The notes: generated by a model not told the origin, from the letters alone. Counted from the first letter of the stretch, positions 22,779 through 36,949 are shown. The stretch is DNA of 64,000 nt from Blastocladiella emersonii ATCC 22665 (GCA_025594325.1 JANHCV010000006.1:1860001-1924000); one strand, 5' to 3'. Translations and numbers: made by a program.

Positions 22779-25686
22779 ATGGCAGGCAACCGCAAGGGAA
22801 AGAACCGCGGACGAAGCGGAGCCGGCGCCTCCGCCCGCGGCATCCAGGCCACACCGGCGCCGGTCCCGTCGCCGCCGCCAGTGACGACCACCACTACCAT
22901 CAGCGCCGCCGGCGGGAACCTGACCCTGTCGACGGTCGAGGTCCACGCCAAGGAGCTGGCCCACGCCGCCGTCGCCGCGGCTGCCACGAACGGCAACGGC
23001 ACCGCGCTGCCGCCGCGCGCCCGCAACCTGTCCCTGACGCAGGCCGCGGGACCGACGCTGTCCATTGACCCGCAGCGCAAGGAGTTCCACTCGGACGCCG
23101 TCAACCTGCAGGTCCAGTCGGCCGCCGCCGAGGTCGACGAGATGGTCACCACCGACATGTCGCGCGTCCTGTACGTGGCCCGGCTACTGTGACCGCCCTC
23201 GAGACGTGATCCTCACGCATGGCGTCTGTGCGTAGCATCATCTACACGGGCGGAACCATCGGCATGCAGAACACGCGCGAGCACGGCTACGTGGTACGCA
23301 CGCTCCCCGCCCCTCTCCCCCACAGCGCACGCACGACCTGACCCTCGCGCGTGTAGCCCGTCCCCAACTACCTCACCCACGTCCTCGGCTCCATGACGCG
23401 CTTCCACGACCCGCATGGCATCCTGTCTGCCGACGCCGCCCCCGTCCCGCCCGCCGTGCTGCGCAACATGCAGAGCAAGATCGTGCGCGCCGAGGGCCAC
23501 ACCGACACCCTCGACGCCCTCATCACCCCCGTCTCGCTCTGGGGCAAACGCATCATCTACTCGGTCCTCGAGTACGACCCGCTGCTCGGTACGCTCATGG
23601 TCGGTTTGCGTGTTCGCCCCGCCACCTGCTCACGCGACGCGGCTGTGTAGACTCGTCCAATATGACCATGAAGGACTGGGTCAAGATCGCTTCCGACATT
23701 GAGCTCAACTACGAACACTACGGTACGCTCGCTCCCGCTTCAGACGCGACTCCCGCTGAGCGCTCACGCGTTTCCCGCCCGCAGACGCCTTCATCATCCT
23801 CCACGGCACCGATACCATGGCCTACACGGCCTCGGCGTACGTCCTCCACCTCCCACTGCCCCGATCCACGCGCTGACTCGCGATCCCGACCTGCAGACTG
23901 AGCTTCATGCTCGAGAACCTTGGCAAGACCGTCATCATCACGGGCTCGCAGGTCCCGCTCGCCGAGGTCCGCAACGACGCCATCGAGAACCTGCTCGGCG
24001 CCCTGACCATTGCCGGCCACTTTGTCATCCGTACGCTTTTCCTCCCTCCTCGATCCACCACCCGCGAGACTAACCCGTACCGCCGTAGCCGAGGTGACGC
24101 TCTACTTCAGCAACAAGCTGTACCGCGGCAACCGGACGTCCAAGGTCGACGCCGTCGACTTTGCCGCCTTCGACTCGCCGAACCTCGCCCCGCTCGTGAC
24201 CGTCGGCATCAACATTGACGTGCACTGGCGCGACGTGTGGCGCCCGCGCGAGCTGGCGCGGTTCCGCGCGCACAAGACGCTGGACCCGAACGTGGCCACG
24301 CTGCGCATCTTCCCGGGCATCACGCTGTCGACGATCCGCGCGTTCCTGCAACCCCCGATCCGCGGCGTCGTGCTCGAGACGTACGGCGCAGGCAACGGGC
24401 CCGACGCGCGCGCCGACCTGCTGGCCGCGCTGCGCGAGGCGCACGACCGCGGCGTCGTGCTCATCAACTGCACCCAGTGCAAGAAGGGCCTCGTCAGCGA
24501 CGTGTACTCGACGGGCAAGGCGCTCGTCCAGGCGGGCGTCGTGCCGGGCGCTGACATGACGGCCGAGTGCGCCCTCACCAAGCTCTCGTACCTCCTCGGC
24601 AAGGGGCTCGAGCCCGACGTCATCCGCAAGCTCATGCGCCGGTCGCTCCGCGGCGAGCTCGCCGTCGTCGAGAAGCGCCCGCGGTTCGCCCTCTCGCAGC
24701 GCGATTTCGCCGTCGTCCTGCACCACGTCCTCGGCCGCCCGCCGACGGGTGTCGACCGCCCGCCCGCGCCGACGACTGCCGACGCGATCCTGCAGGACGT
24801 GGGCGCCGGCGCCCCGACGCTGCACATTGGCGACGCGGCCGCGGCCGAAGGCAACGGCGACGACGCTGACCTCGTGCAGGCGCTGCACTCGACGTCGCGC
24901 GCGCGCATCGAGCGCACGCTCGCGCCGCTGCTCGTCTCGCTCGCCGCCGCGCAGGGGAACACGGACCACGTCGCGTACCTCCTGCGCGAGACGGCGGGCG
25001 CGCCTGACGCCGCCGCGGGGATCACCGACCCGCTGCCCGCCGTCAACGCGGGCGACCCGCTGACGGGCGCGACGCCGCTGCACCACGCCGCCGCGCACGC
25101 GCGGCTCGCGACCGTCCGGTACCTGCTGGGGGAAGGCGCGACGGTGCACGCGCGCGACCGCGCGGGCCACACGCCGCTGTGGGCCGCCGTCACGGGGACC
25201 GCGGGCCCGACGTACGGCGGGAGCGGGGCGGCCCTCGAGCCCGCGTCGGCGGACCCGGCCGCGGGCGGGGATGCCGGCGACCGGCTCGCGGTGATCGACG
25301 TCCTGGTGCAGACGGGCGCGCATTTCGGGCGCACGGGCGACGAGACGGTGCGCGCGGGCGTCGAGGCCGGGTGGGCGAGCGCGCGCGGGGACGCGGCAGC
25401 CGTCACGCGGTGGATCCGTGCCGGGGTGGCCGTCAGTGCGACGTTCGGGCCCGACAAGAAGTCGATGCTGCACGCGGCCGCCGAGCACCTCAACGACGAC
25501 CTGGTCGAGATCCTCCTGCGCGACCACGGCGCGGACGCGGGACAGGTCGACGCGTGGGGGCTCACGGCCGCGGAGTGTGTGCGCGCGCGCAGCAAGGCGG
25601 CCAAGGCGCACGTCGCCAAGGACAAGGCCGAGCGTGCCGCGCGGGTGCTGGCGTTGCTCGAGGCCGCAGCGCGGTCAAGTAATTGA
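22779..25686 (+). CDS. L-asparaginase (type I-like) with C-terminal ankyrin repeats
   Basis: Seven exons: 22779-23170, 23236-23293, 23357-23588, 23651-23722, 23785-23836, 23897-24030, 24089-25686; 845 residues. After a basic, Ala/Pro-rich N-terminal extension of about 130 residues comes the asparaginase domain. The first catalytic threonine lies in [10 protein letters not shown]. The second active-site block is [37 protein letters not shown] and CTQCKKGLV follow. The C-terminal part has ankyrin repeats ([50 protein letters not shown]). The enzyme hydrolyses asparagine to aspartate and ammonia. The asparaginase-ankyrin architecture matches the animal ASPG/60-kDa lysophospholipase family; any lipase activity here is not established. 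Confidence 0.93.
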
Positions 25687-25836
25687 TGGCCGACGGTAGG
25701 AATAGCTTTTATTAGGATTATAGAGTAGTGTTTGTGGAGAAGAGGGAATGGTGACATGACAAGACACGAACGCGGCGGAAGGGGCGGGAGGGGCGGGAGT
25801 GAGAATGACAAAAGCACGGCGCGGGAAACGTACTCG

Positions 25837-28189
<2,353 letters not shown>

Positions 28190-28413
28190 TTTATTCATTG
28201 CAGTAAGTCGCGAGAGGCTCCGGTCAGGGAGCGCGAGAGTCGTTGAGGGGAGGGGAGCGGGAGGGGTCGCGCGGCCGCGAACGCAGCACGAATGAGTCCG
28301 ACCTCGATGGTCAAGATTTCATCAGCTGACGGATTTCCGCGCCTCTCCCTCTCATGTCCGGCAACGGGCTCAGCAGGTTTACAAATGTGTGTATAGCAGT
28401 GTTATGAAGTGTC

Positions 28414-29406
28414 TCAGACCTCGCCCTCCTCGACCCCCATGGGCGACCCCGCGCGCGAGTTGTCGGCCGTGACGCGCGCCGCGTCGCCGCTTGGTGATAG
28501 CTCCAGCACGGCGGGCGAGATGCTCCTTGGCAGCGCGGAGATGGACGTCGAGGGTCGGCTCGGCGTCGCTGCAGTTTCGAGGAGGGACTTGCGCGCGGCC
28601 GCGTTCTCGCGCAGGGCAATGCCGAGGTCGCCGATGGCGAGGAGCGCCGCCGTGATGACGTCGCGCTGCTCCTGCTGTGCTGCTGGCCGCGCGTCGAGCT
28701 GGCGCTGCAGGTTCGCAATGTCGCGCTCGAGGACGGCTCGCTCTCTACAAACAGCACGCGGTGGGATCAGCGGGTGGGCGACTTGAGGGGAGAGTGCTCG
28801 CGACGTACTGCTCTGTCTCCTCCCGAGAATTGTGCTTGCGGACCGACTCCATCTCGCTGTCGTACTCGATCTTCTCCTCAAGCTTGGCCTTGAGCTCGAT
28901 GACGCGCGCGTTCAGGACCGCAATCTCTTCTTGTGTTGCGCGGTTGGCCTCTACGGGACGGGCGGGTCGTAGTCAGTGGCGTGCCTGGTGAAGACAGGCG
29001 CGAACGCGGCGTACCGTCGTCCTCCTGCATCGCGAGATACTCGGCGACCTGCTCCTTGGACTCCATGGCGGCGATCAGGCGGTGCTTGTGCTCGTCCGTC
29101 TTGGCCGCCTCGGCTGTCAGCCACACGAGGTCCTCGAGCTCGTCGAGGTCGGCCTCGGACGCGTCCGGGTCGTCGAGCGCGAGCTGCAGCTCGGCACTGG
29201 CGAGCATGACGGGGCCCATGGCCTGCTCCTCGACCGTCTTGTACCCAAGCCGCGCCGTGATGGCATCTAGACGCAGACGCCCGAGCGTTACAAAGCTGTC
29301 GCCGAGACGCGGTGCTGCTCCTTGTCCGCTCACCGTTGACGTTGTCGGGGGCCTCCCAGTACCGCGTCAGGCGCGACGCGCTCGTGAGGTCCAGGTCGAG
29401 ATCCAT
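28414..29406 (-). CDS. Coiled-coil protein, possibly THO complex subunit 7-like
   Basis: Four exons: 29406-29334, 29266-29015, 28950-28809, 28744-28414; 265 residues. The first 75 residues (MDLDLDLTSASRLTRYWEAP, then DAITARLGYKTVEEQAMGP) are helical and acidic. Residues about 80-180 form a long coiled coil (EEIAVLNARVIELKAKLEEK, HNSREETEQRERAVLERDI). The C-terminus is Ser/Pro/acidic and disordered. Length, two-part coiled coil and residue pattern resemble THOC7, which links transcription to mRNA export, but similarity is weak by eye and other coiled-coil families are possible. The gene is head-to-head with the Bet3 gene, about 216 bp apart. Confidence 0.6.
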
Positions 29407-29622
29407 GGCAGAAGACTGGGTTGCACAGAGTAGCAGGCTACAGCGGAGCGGCTCTCGTGTGCTTGCCCGTGTCAATGGGAAGCGAAGGCCGGCCTCGAAG
29501 CGCTCGCCGACCGACCGGCGCCGAGACGACCGGCGCGGGCGCGTCGTGGCGCCTTCTCTCTCTCCTCGCTGCGCCGCCGTCCCTCTCCTCGACAGAGCAC
29601 GCTTGCTGCAACGGAATCTGCC

Positions 29623-30448
29623 ATGTCAACGACGAAACCCCTCAAGACGCTGGGCGAGGATGTGTGGAGGTCCAAGATGGAGAAAGTGGTCAGTAGGATC
29701 GGCGCCGCCACCACCCATGCTCCTCTCCCGAGGCTCACCCGTCGCGCTGCCTGTCGCCGCGACCGTGTCGTGTAGAGCGGTGAGCTGTTCGTGCTGACCT
29801 ACGGGTCCATTGTGACGCAGCTCGTGCGCGACTTCAACCAGGACTATGCCAAGGTGAACGAGCACCTCGAGAAGATGTGCGTCGTCGCCACACACCCCTC
29901 CACCCACGCGCCCACACACCCCGCTGACGCCCAACCTCTGTGCGTGTAGGGGCTACAACATCGGCACGCGGCTGATCGAAGAGTTCCTGGCCAAGTCGCA
30001 GATGGGCCGGTGCCGCGACTTCCGCGAGACGGGCGAGGCGATCGCCAAGGTCGGGTTCAAGATGTTCCTGAACCTGGTGCCGACCGTGGCCAACCTGTCG
30101 GCCGACGGCCGCAGCTTCTCGCTCGTGTTCGACGAGAACCCGCTCGCCGAATTTGTCGAGCTGCCCGACGACGCCAAGCGGCCCGCGGGCACCGTGGTCG
30201 TGGCGCCGTCGTCGTCGTCGGCGACGGGTGGCGCCGCCGCGACGGCGGGCGGGTCGGCAGGGGCGGCGGCGACGCCGCTGTGGTTCAGCAACGTGCTGTG
30301 CGGCGTGGTGCGCGGGTGCCTCGAGATGATGCAGCTGCAGGTCGAGGCATACTGGGTCTCGGACGTGCTGCACGGCGACGACATCAACGAGATGCGCGTC
30401 ACGCTCATCAAGGTGCTTGAGGACGAGGTCCCGGCAGGCGAGGACTAA
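29623..30448 (+). CDS. BET3: TRAPP complex subunit Bet3 (TRAPPC3)
   Basis: Three exons: 29623-29688, 29776-29876, 29950-30448; 221 residues. Core subunit of the TRAPP tethering complexes, which act as exchange factors for Ypt1/Rab1 in ER-Golgi traffic. Diagnostic stretches are ELFVLTYGSIVTQLVRDF, LEKMGYNIGTRLIEEFLAKS and CRDFRETGEAIAKVGFKMFL, ending in WFSNVLCGVVRGCLEMMQLQ. Relative to yeast and animal Bet3 (about 180-190 residues) there is an Ala/Ser/Gly-rich insertion of about 30 residues before the last helices (VVVAPSSSSATGGAAATAGG region). The conserved Cys of the acylation site in other Bet3 proteins is not evident at the expected place; this was not checked by alignment. Confidence 0.93.
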
Positions 30449-30994
30449 GGTGGGACGAGGGTGGCCGCTGCTGCGCGTCGCCGCGGGCCGTTTTTGGGAG
30501 GAATGTACACGTTTCGTTGTGTTTCAATCCGGACCGCGATGCACACGGCCTGCCTTGATTCGCTTAGCCCATATAGTGCACCGCGCTGCGCCGCGCTGGG
30601 AGATGCGCTGGCATTCCGATCGTCCGCGCCCGGACAGCGACAGGGACGCGGGGCGCCCTGGAGCGAGCGCGGCCGGCAGCGCGGTCATGTGAGGGGAGAC
30701 ACGGACGCGCCGCGCCGCGCGACGCGTCGTGTCTCGCGCCTGCGGCCTTCTCGACGTCTCGCATCGCGTCCCTTCCCCTTGACGCGCACGCATCGGGACA
30801 CGCCGCATGAACCTCAATGCGTGACTCGGACCCTGCATCTCGGCTCTGAACCTCATCTCCGGCCGCCGCCGCTGCCGCTGCTCCACGGATCGCCTCCCGC
30901 AACCGCGCCCGTCCAAACTCGCCCTCGATTCGGGACACACTCTACAACATAACGAACCCGCAGTCGCAGCTGACGTGCCGCTGCCGACTCCGCC
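30449..30994. promoter_or_regulatory. Upstream region of the CNG channel gene
   Basis: 546 bp with no supported gene. It contains the block GCGTCGTGTCTCGCGCCT at 30724-30741, which matches 17 of 18 bases upstream of the second 7TM gene (41059-41076). An ACGCGT hexamer overlaps its left end (30722-30727). Confidence 0.4.
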
Positions 30995-33900
30995 ATGGCA
31001 ACCAACACCGGCGCTGCGCCGCCGCCGCCGCCGGCCGCCGCGCCCGGCCTGCCCGCGGCCGGCGAGCCGGGCCTGCTCGACAAGGTGGGCGCCATCGAGC
31101 CGCTGCCGCCAATATCGGAGCGGCTGCACATATATCTGCGCATCGCGATCCGCGACGTGACGGCCTCGATCAGCGACTGGATCCTGTACCCGGACACGGT
31201 GCCCAAGACCGTGTGGAGCGTGACGGTGATGGGCGCGGCGGTGCTGCAGGCGTTGCTGGTGCCGTACGCCGTCGCGTTTTCGGTGCCCGAGTCGTCGGGC
31301 GTGTACATTGTCATTACGCTCATGTGGATCATCCTGCTGTGCGACATTGTGGTCGGGTTCCGCACCGCGTACATCAACGAGGACGGCCAGGTCGTCGACG
31401 AGAAGCGCGCGCTGGTCATGTACTACCTGCGGCACCGGTTCGCGCTCGACGTGATCGCCAACGTGCCCATCGAGATGTTCACGCCTGCGGCGTGGGACCC
31501 AAACGTGCGCCGCACGCTCATGCTCAACCGCGTCGTGTCGCTCTACAAGGCCATTGTGTGGATCCGCCACGAGGAGATGAAGCTCACGGGCTCGCTGCTG
31601 GTCCAGGTCTTCAAGTTCCTGCTCATCCTGATCCTCGTCATCCACTACTACGCGTGCATCTGGTGGCTCATCGGCCTGCCGCCCGACAGCGCCTCTGACT
31701 ACGCCTACGCGTCCGCGGCCGGGTCCACGACCACGACCGACACGCACGTCGAGAAGACGTGGTCGCAGTACGACGAGTCGCGCCACACGTCCATTGACCT
31801 GCACACGCCCGAGATGCACCTCAACAAGTCGCTCCAGTACATTTACTCGGCCTACTGGGTCATCAACCGTACGTCGCGTCCGCGGTCGCGTCGCGTCGCG
31901 TCGGCCACGCTCACCCACCCATGGCCCCCACCGTGTAGTCGTCACGGTGCCCGGGTTCGCCGACCTCGAGGCGCCCACGTTCAAGGAGAAGCTGATCGGG
32001 CTCGTCATGTTCCTGTCGGGCCTGATCCTGTTCGGCTACGTGACGGCGAGCGTGACGTCGATCCTGGCGAACCGCGACTCGCAGCGGTCGCGGTACCAGC
32101 AGAAGCTGCTGTCGGTGCGGCAGTACATGGACCACAACCACTTTGACTCGACGACGCGCAAGCGCGTCAGCAACTACTATGACTACCTGTGGAAGCGCAA
32201 CAAGGGGATCGACGCCAAGACCATCTTCACGGACCTGCCGACCACGTTCCAGGCCGAGCTCGCGCTGGGCATCAACGGGCACATCATCTCCAAGGTGCCG
32301 CTGTTCCAGGACACGGAGATCGGGTTCATGCGCATGCTCAGTCTCGCGCTGCAGCCGGTCCTGTTCCTGCCGCTCGAGTACGTGGTCAAGAAGGGCGACA
32401 TTGGGTCCGAGATGTTCTTCATCCACAAGGGCCGCGTCGACGTGGTGTCCGAGGACGGCACCCAGATCTTTGCGTCGATGCACGAGGGGTCCTTCTTTGG
32501 CGAGATTGCGCTCTTCTTCTCGCGCCCGCGCACCGCCAGCATCCGCGCCGCGTCCTACACGGACATCTACGTGCTGTCCAAGCAGAACCTCGAGGAGGTG
32601 CTCGCCTTCTACCCGGCCGTCAAGGAGCGCATCCTGCTCGCCGCCGAGGAGCGGCTCAAGGAGAACGAGAAGCGCCAGCAGCTCAACGTGCCCAAGGACA
32701 CCAAGTCGCCGCAGCTCTCGGTCACCTCGGTCCAGGCCAGCCAGGCCACGGCGCTCCTCCCGCCGCCCGCGCTGTCGGCCAAGAGCCTCGCCGCCCCGCT
32801 CAACGAGTCGGCCGCGTCCAGCAGCAGCCACCACCCGAGCGGCGGCGACTCGGCGAGCATCGGGTCCGCGTCCAACAAGCCGCCGCTCTCGGCCGCCTCG
32901 GACACGTCGTTTTCCATAGTCCCGCTGCTCCAGGCCCAGTCGCCCGCGCCCTCGTCGCCCGCTGCGTCGCCGCACCCGCTGTTGGGCGGGCCGCCCGCGT
33001 CGGTCGGCACCCCGCTCACATCCATGCCCGAGTCGACGAGCGACAGCGGCGACATTTCGCGCCCGCCGAACGCGGCGGCGCCCGCTTCCAGTACACCCGC
33101 GAGCCCGGCGCCCGTGGACCGCGCCGACTCGCCGCTCGGCGACGCGGACGCGCAGTCCGAGGAGGATCTCCTTCCACACGCCGGGACGCAGCCGCTGGCG
33201 GGCGGCGGCACCGACGCGCACGACTTCAGCCACGCGTCCATGGACACATCGTCGACGGACAGCCTGCCGTTCCCGCACATAGTGCAGCGCGGGACGGGCA
33301 CGATCAACTCGATCCAGCGCGTGCCGCTCGGGTACAGCACGAGCACGGGGACGGGGTCGATCAGCCAGCGCGGCAGCTCGAACGTGCTCGGGTACCGCAA
33401 CGGGAGCGCGACGACGAGCGCGAACCAGATGAACACCGGCGCGGCGGGCACGGCGCCGCGCGAGGCGCAGAGCATCCGCGCGAGCATCCTCGACATGGGC
33501 GGGATCATCTCCGAGGACGGCGAGGTGGTGCTGCCCGACTCGCTGTTCGGGATGCGCGTGACGGGGCTGTCGACGACGATGCTGGCGACGGGGCCGACGG
33601 ACCACATTGACCTGGTGTCGACGACGTCGGGGAACAGCACCATGAGCCCGGCGGGCACGGGCGGGCGTGTGCGCGAGTCGCTGAGCAACCTGCGCAACCG
33701 GTTCACGGGGTCAAGCACCAACATGAACATGAACCACGTCCCGAGCGCGACGGTCAACGTGCTCCCGCCGACGTTCCGGCGCAACTCGGTCAAGCAGTCC
33801 AACTCGGGCCTGTGGCTGTCGGCCAACAGCGGCAGCAACGCGGCGACGGGCGGCAGCCAGACGCTCACGGCGCTCGGCGGCGGGCAGTCCGGGAACACGA

Positions 33901-34337
33901 TGACGCGGTCGAACCCGTTCCAGCCCATCACCGAGGCCATCAGCAGCGACCGCATGGGGTCGTCGCACGCCGGGTCGTCGCTCCTGCACGCGTCGTCGAG
34001 CGGGATCCATCCGGGCGGGAGCGGCAGCGGGTCCAACGGGATGCTCGAAGTCCGCTCAGGCGCCAACGTGCGGCGGTCGCAGACGAGCGTCGCCAAGAGC
34101 GCGTCGCCGCTCGGGTCCAGCAGCACGCTCGACCCGGCCGCGGTGCCGCTGCCGTCCGGGTCGTCGGGGTCGTCGATGCGGCGGCTGTCGTTGTTCCTCA
34201 CGGGCGGCGGCGGGGGCGGCGGAAGCAGCCAGCCAGTCAGCCGGTCCACGCTCAGCGTCGCGAACGGGGCGGCACAAGGCGGCGGCAGCATGTCGCGACA
34301 CAACTCGGACGGCGGCGTGCACCCGAGCGACGTGTGA
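30995..34337 (+). CDS. Cyclic-nucleotide-gated cation channel
   Basis: Two exons, 30995-31868 and 31939-34337; 1090 residues. The 70-nt intron interrupts the pore. Six membrane helices: S1 about 71-96, S2 103-122, S3 146-163, S4 171-193 (few basic residues: VRRTLMLNR and WIRHEEMK), S5 201-227, S6 308-334. The pore loop is about 281-300 and reads VTVPGFAD where K+-selective relatives have TVGYGD/SVGFGD. A C-linker (335-415) leads to a cyclic-nucleotide-binding domain (416-525) with an intact phosphate-binding cassette (GSFFGEIALF...RPRTASIRA), so cAMP or cGMP binding is expected. A Ser/Thr/Gly-rich disordered tail of about 560 residues follows. In Blastocladiella a CNG channel (BeCNG1) acts with a rhodopsin-guanylyl cyclase in zoospore phototaxis; a related role here is inference. 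Confidence 0.93.
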
Positions 34338-34582
34338 CGGCCACGCTGGGCTCTTTGCTGTATTTCTCACTGTTCCCTCTCTGCGATTCCAAACTACATT
34401 GATCTCTATAGCGAGCACCGGCGAGAGAGAAGAGAGGTGCGAGGCGATCACGTCCGCGTGACGGCGCGGCCCACGCGACCCTCTCTCCTCGCGCGAAAGA
34501 TCATCGCGCTCGCGTGCACAACACTCGGTGCATCACCCTCTCTGCCGCCCTGAGAGCGCCCCCTTGGTGGTTGCAGGCGACC

Positions 34583-35280
34583 ATGTCGGACCTTCGCCCG
34601 CGCCGATCCGCGCTCCTCTCGCAGACCGCACGCTCCGCCCGCCATGTACTCTCGCGCCACACGCACCACGCCGTGCTCGGGGTCCTCGCCGCCTGGGTCC
34701 TGGGCATGAGCGCGCTCGGGTTCCTCTCGTTGCACCTCGCCAACTTGCCCAACGACAAGCTGCTGCACGGCGGCGCGTTCGCCGGCCTGTGCGTCCTCGT
34801 CTACGCCCTGCCGCGCCGCCTGCGCTGCGTGTGCCGCACGCCGGGACCGCGGTGCGTCCGCCGGCCGTGCCGCGACGGCGACGAGGACGACGGCGGATCG
34901 CTGCTCTGCCCGCCCGACCGACTCGGGCGGGTCCCGACGCGCATGCTCCTCGCGACGGCGCTGTGTGGGTTCCTCGCCCTCGCTAGCGAGTACGCGCAGG
35001 GCGTCGTCAACCCGGCTCGGACGTTTGACCCTGAGGACATTCTGGTACCTCCCGACGCCTTCGAATCCGCTCTGTACCTCTCCTAACGACCTGGACGTAG
35101 GCCAACCTCGTACTCGGACTCGCCATCGCGCTCGCGGGCAACGCCGCCATGGACCGCATACTCCCGCCCGCCCGGCCCGTCTCGCCGCGCGCCAACTCGT
35201 CGAGCACCGACCTCGAGCTGACGCTCCACAACGACGGCAACGGCAACGGCAACGGCGACGCGATGCGCCACTCGTCGTGA
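34583..35280 (+). CDS. VanZ-like domain membrane protein
   Basis: Two exons, 34583-35044 and 35101-35280, joined in phase 0; 213 residues. Hydrophobic helices near 30-50, 58-76, 122-140 and 155-170 surround the VanZ-like signature: LPNDKLLHGGAFAGLCVL in the first half and LASEYAQGVVNPARTFDPED in the second, continuing after the intron with ANLVLGLAIALAGN. A Cys/Arg-rich cytosolic loop separates the halves, and the tail has an Asn/Gly run. VanZ-like proteins are small membrane proteins of unknown function in fungi; the name comes from a bacterial teicoplanin-resistance gene and does not imply that activity here. An in-frame ATG at 34514 could extend the N-terminus by 23 residues. Confidence 0.8.
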
Positions 35281-35797
35281 CCAAGTCGTCACCGTGGCCG
35301 AGTCGTGTGGCGCCGCGACCCCATCGTGGGGCAGCCGCCGCGGCTTGCGTTCCGCGGGTTCGCCCTCCTCATCTCGGTCAAAAACCCAAATTTACGCCGG
35401 CATGTCCGAGTGCCGGCCGCTACGCCACAGTGGGGGATTCTAGCCTCCTCCACGCTCCCTTAGTGCGCGCGCTTGGCCTCCTCCTCCTGCACGACACTTC
35501 ACGCACAGTGTGCGACCTTCCTCACGGCAACGGGTTCTCCATCAGCATCACCGCGCTCGCGTCGAGACCACCCGCAACTCGCCCCTCCACTCGCCCACCA
35601 CCACTCGCACTGCTGCTGCCGTCGCGTCCCTGTCCCGCTCGCTCGACGCACTCGCCCACCGCCACCAAGACTAGACGTCCGCCTCGCTCACACGTACCCG
35701 CTGCCCGCGCCACGCTGTTGTCCGCGACCCGATCGCATCACTGCCGCCAACAACAGCAACAACAGTAACAGTCGCGTCCCGACTCCTTCCGCGTGTG
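35281..35797 (+). promoter_or_regulatory. Upstream region of the first 7TM gene
   Basis: 517 bp between the VanZ-like stop and the 7TM start. Pyrimidine-rich leader-like sequence precedes the ATG, with a CAA-rich stretch (about 35745-35770). No gene is supported. Confidence 0.35.
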
Positions 35798-36949
35798 ATG
35801 CATCTGCATCATGCAGCCAACATGTCGCCGCACCTCTACCCTCGCCAGGCACCCCTCCCGCCACCACCAACACCAACACCAACCCGCACCGCCATCACTC
35901 CGCTCCGAGCCACCGCCACCCCGAACACGGCCGCGGCGACCGTGACGCCCGCAGCCCCCGCTCTGACATCGTGCACGCGGCTCGTGCGGCACGCGCCGCT
36001 ACCGTGGATCGCCGTGATCCTGGCGTTCGCCGCGCTGCCGCTGTGCCTGATGCACTGCCGTCGCGCGTGGCGGTCGTGGCAGCGCAGCCGCGCGCACACC
36101 ACGAGCCTGGTCACGCTGCAGTCGCTGCTGCTGTCCTCGTGGTCGCTGTTCGTGCTCGACCAGATCGCGACCATCGGCTACGTCGTCACCACCGTCTTCG
36201 TGTGCCCCGCCGTCTGCAAGTACTCGACCTCCGCCGTCACCCGCGCGTGCTGGGCGCCAGCGTTCCTGTCGGCGCTCATCTACTGCCAGGCCGTCGGCGC
36301 CGCGCTGTTCGTGTGCGCGACGCTCGCGCGGTTCGTCGACGCGTTCGCGCTCCTGTCGTGGCCGCACTACCTCGTCTGCCGCGTCTTCATGTGGCTGACC
36401 ATCGTCGTGTGCACCGTGCGCCTGCTCATCACCACCACCGCCGACTACGTGCGCAACGCGCCCGGCACGTTCCCGCGCGGGTCCGCGTTCCGCGAGCAGA
36501 TCTTTGACCTCGACTACTTTTCGTACATTGTCACATTCTCGGTGTACGGCGTGCTCGACCTGCTCGCGCTGCTCCTCGCGCTGCGGTATGTCGTCGGCGT
36601 GCACAACGACCTACGGTCGCACCTGTGCTCGCCCTTCAACGCGGCCATGGCCGAGTACGTGGCGGTCGCGGGGATGCCGAACCCGGTCATGGTCCACACG
36701 CGCCGCATGCGCGGGTCCATTGTCGTCAGCATCGCCATGCTGCTCATCTACGCCGCCATCACGCTGCTGCCCATCATCGACGACGCTCCGCTCGTCTTCC
36801 TCAACGCCTTCTTCACCCTCGTCCTCAAGCTCTACGTCGCGTCGGCCACCTACTCGATCGCCGGCATGAAGCGCGTCATCGAGGCCAAGTCCAAGATGTA
36901 CGCGTCGTGGCCGCTCGGGCTGACGAGCGGGTCGTCCATGGGGATCTGA
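35798..36949 (+). CDS. Seven-transmembrane protein, unrecognised family (paralogue of the 41.2 kb gene)
   Basis: Intronless, 383 residues. After a Pro/Thr-rich N-terminus of about 65 residues there are seven hydrophobic helices: ALPWIAVILAFAALPLCLM, LLLSSWSLFVLDQIATIGYV, FLSALIYCQAVGAALFVC, YLVCRVFMWLTIVVC, YIVTFSVYGVLDLLALLLAL, GSIVVSIAMLLIYAAITLLP and the last helix around LVLKLYVASATYSIAG. Between helices 2 and 3 is CPAVCKY; after helix 3 is ATLARFVDAFALLSWPHYL. The gene at 41244 shares these: LDQ in helix 2, CPA-x-C, LFV-x-AT-x-x-RF-x-x-AF-x-x-LSW, IVTF and LK-x-Y-x(7)-I-x-G. Seven helices and a short basic C-terminus suggest a receptor, but no known GPCR family motif is present. An internal ATG (MSPHLYP) is an alternative start. 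Confidence 0.75.
   Translation: MHLHHAANMSPHLYPRQAPLPPPPTPTPTRTAITPLRATATPNTAAATVTPAAPALTSCTRLVRHAPLPWIAVILAFAALPLCLMHCRRAWRSWQRSRAHTTSLVTLQSLLLSSWSLFVLDQIATIGYVVTTVFVCPAVCKYSTSAVTRACWAPAFLSALIYCQAVGAALFVCATLARFVDAFALLSWPHYLVCRVFMWLTIVVCTVRLLITTTADYVRNAPGTFPRGSAFREQIFDLDYFSYIVTFSVYGVLDLLALLLALRYVVGVHNDLRSHLCSPFNAAMAEYVAVAGMPNPVMVHTRRMRGSIVVSIAMLLIYAAITLLPIIDDAPLVFLNAFFTLVLKLYVASATYSIAGMKRVIEAKSKMYASWPLGLTSGSSMGI

Noticed and set aside
23193-23240. In-frame stop just after RVLYVARLL as the end of a separate small protein
   Set aside because: A GTACGT donor at 23171 and GTAG acceptor at 23235 splice directly into the asparaginase active-site motif [10 protein letters not shown], so the stop is intronic.
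32609-34303. 564-codon minus-strand open frame over the CNG channel
   Set aside because: Antisense to the channel's coding exon; its length is explained by GC-rich third positions.
34583-35280. VanZ-like gene as an antibiotic-resistance determinant
   Set aside because: Only the domain fold matches. Intron-containing eukaryotic VanZ-like proteins have no known link to glycopeptide resistance.
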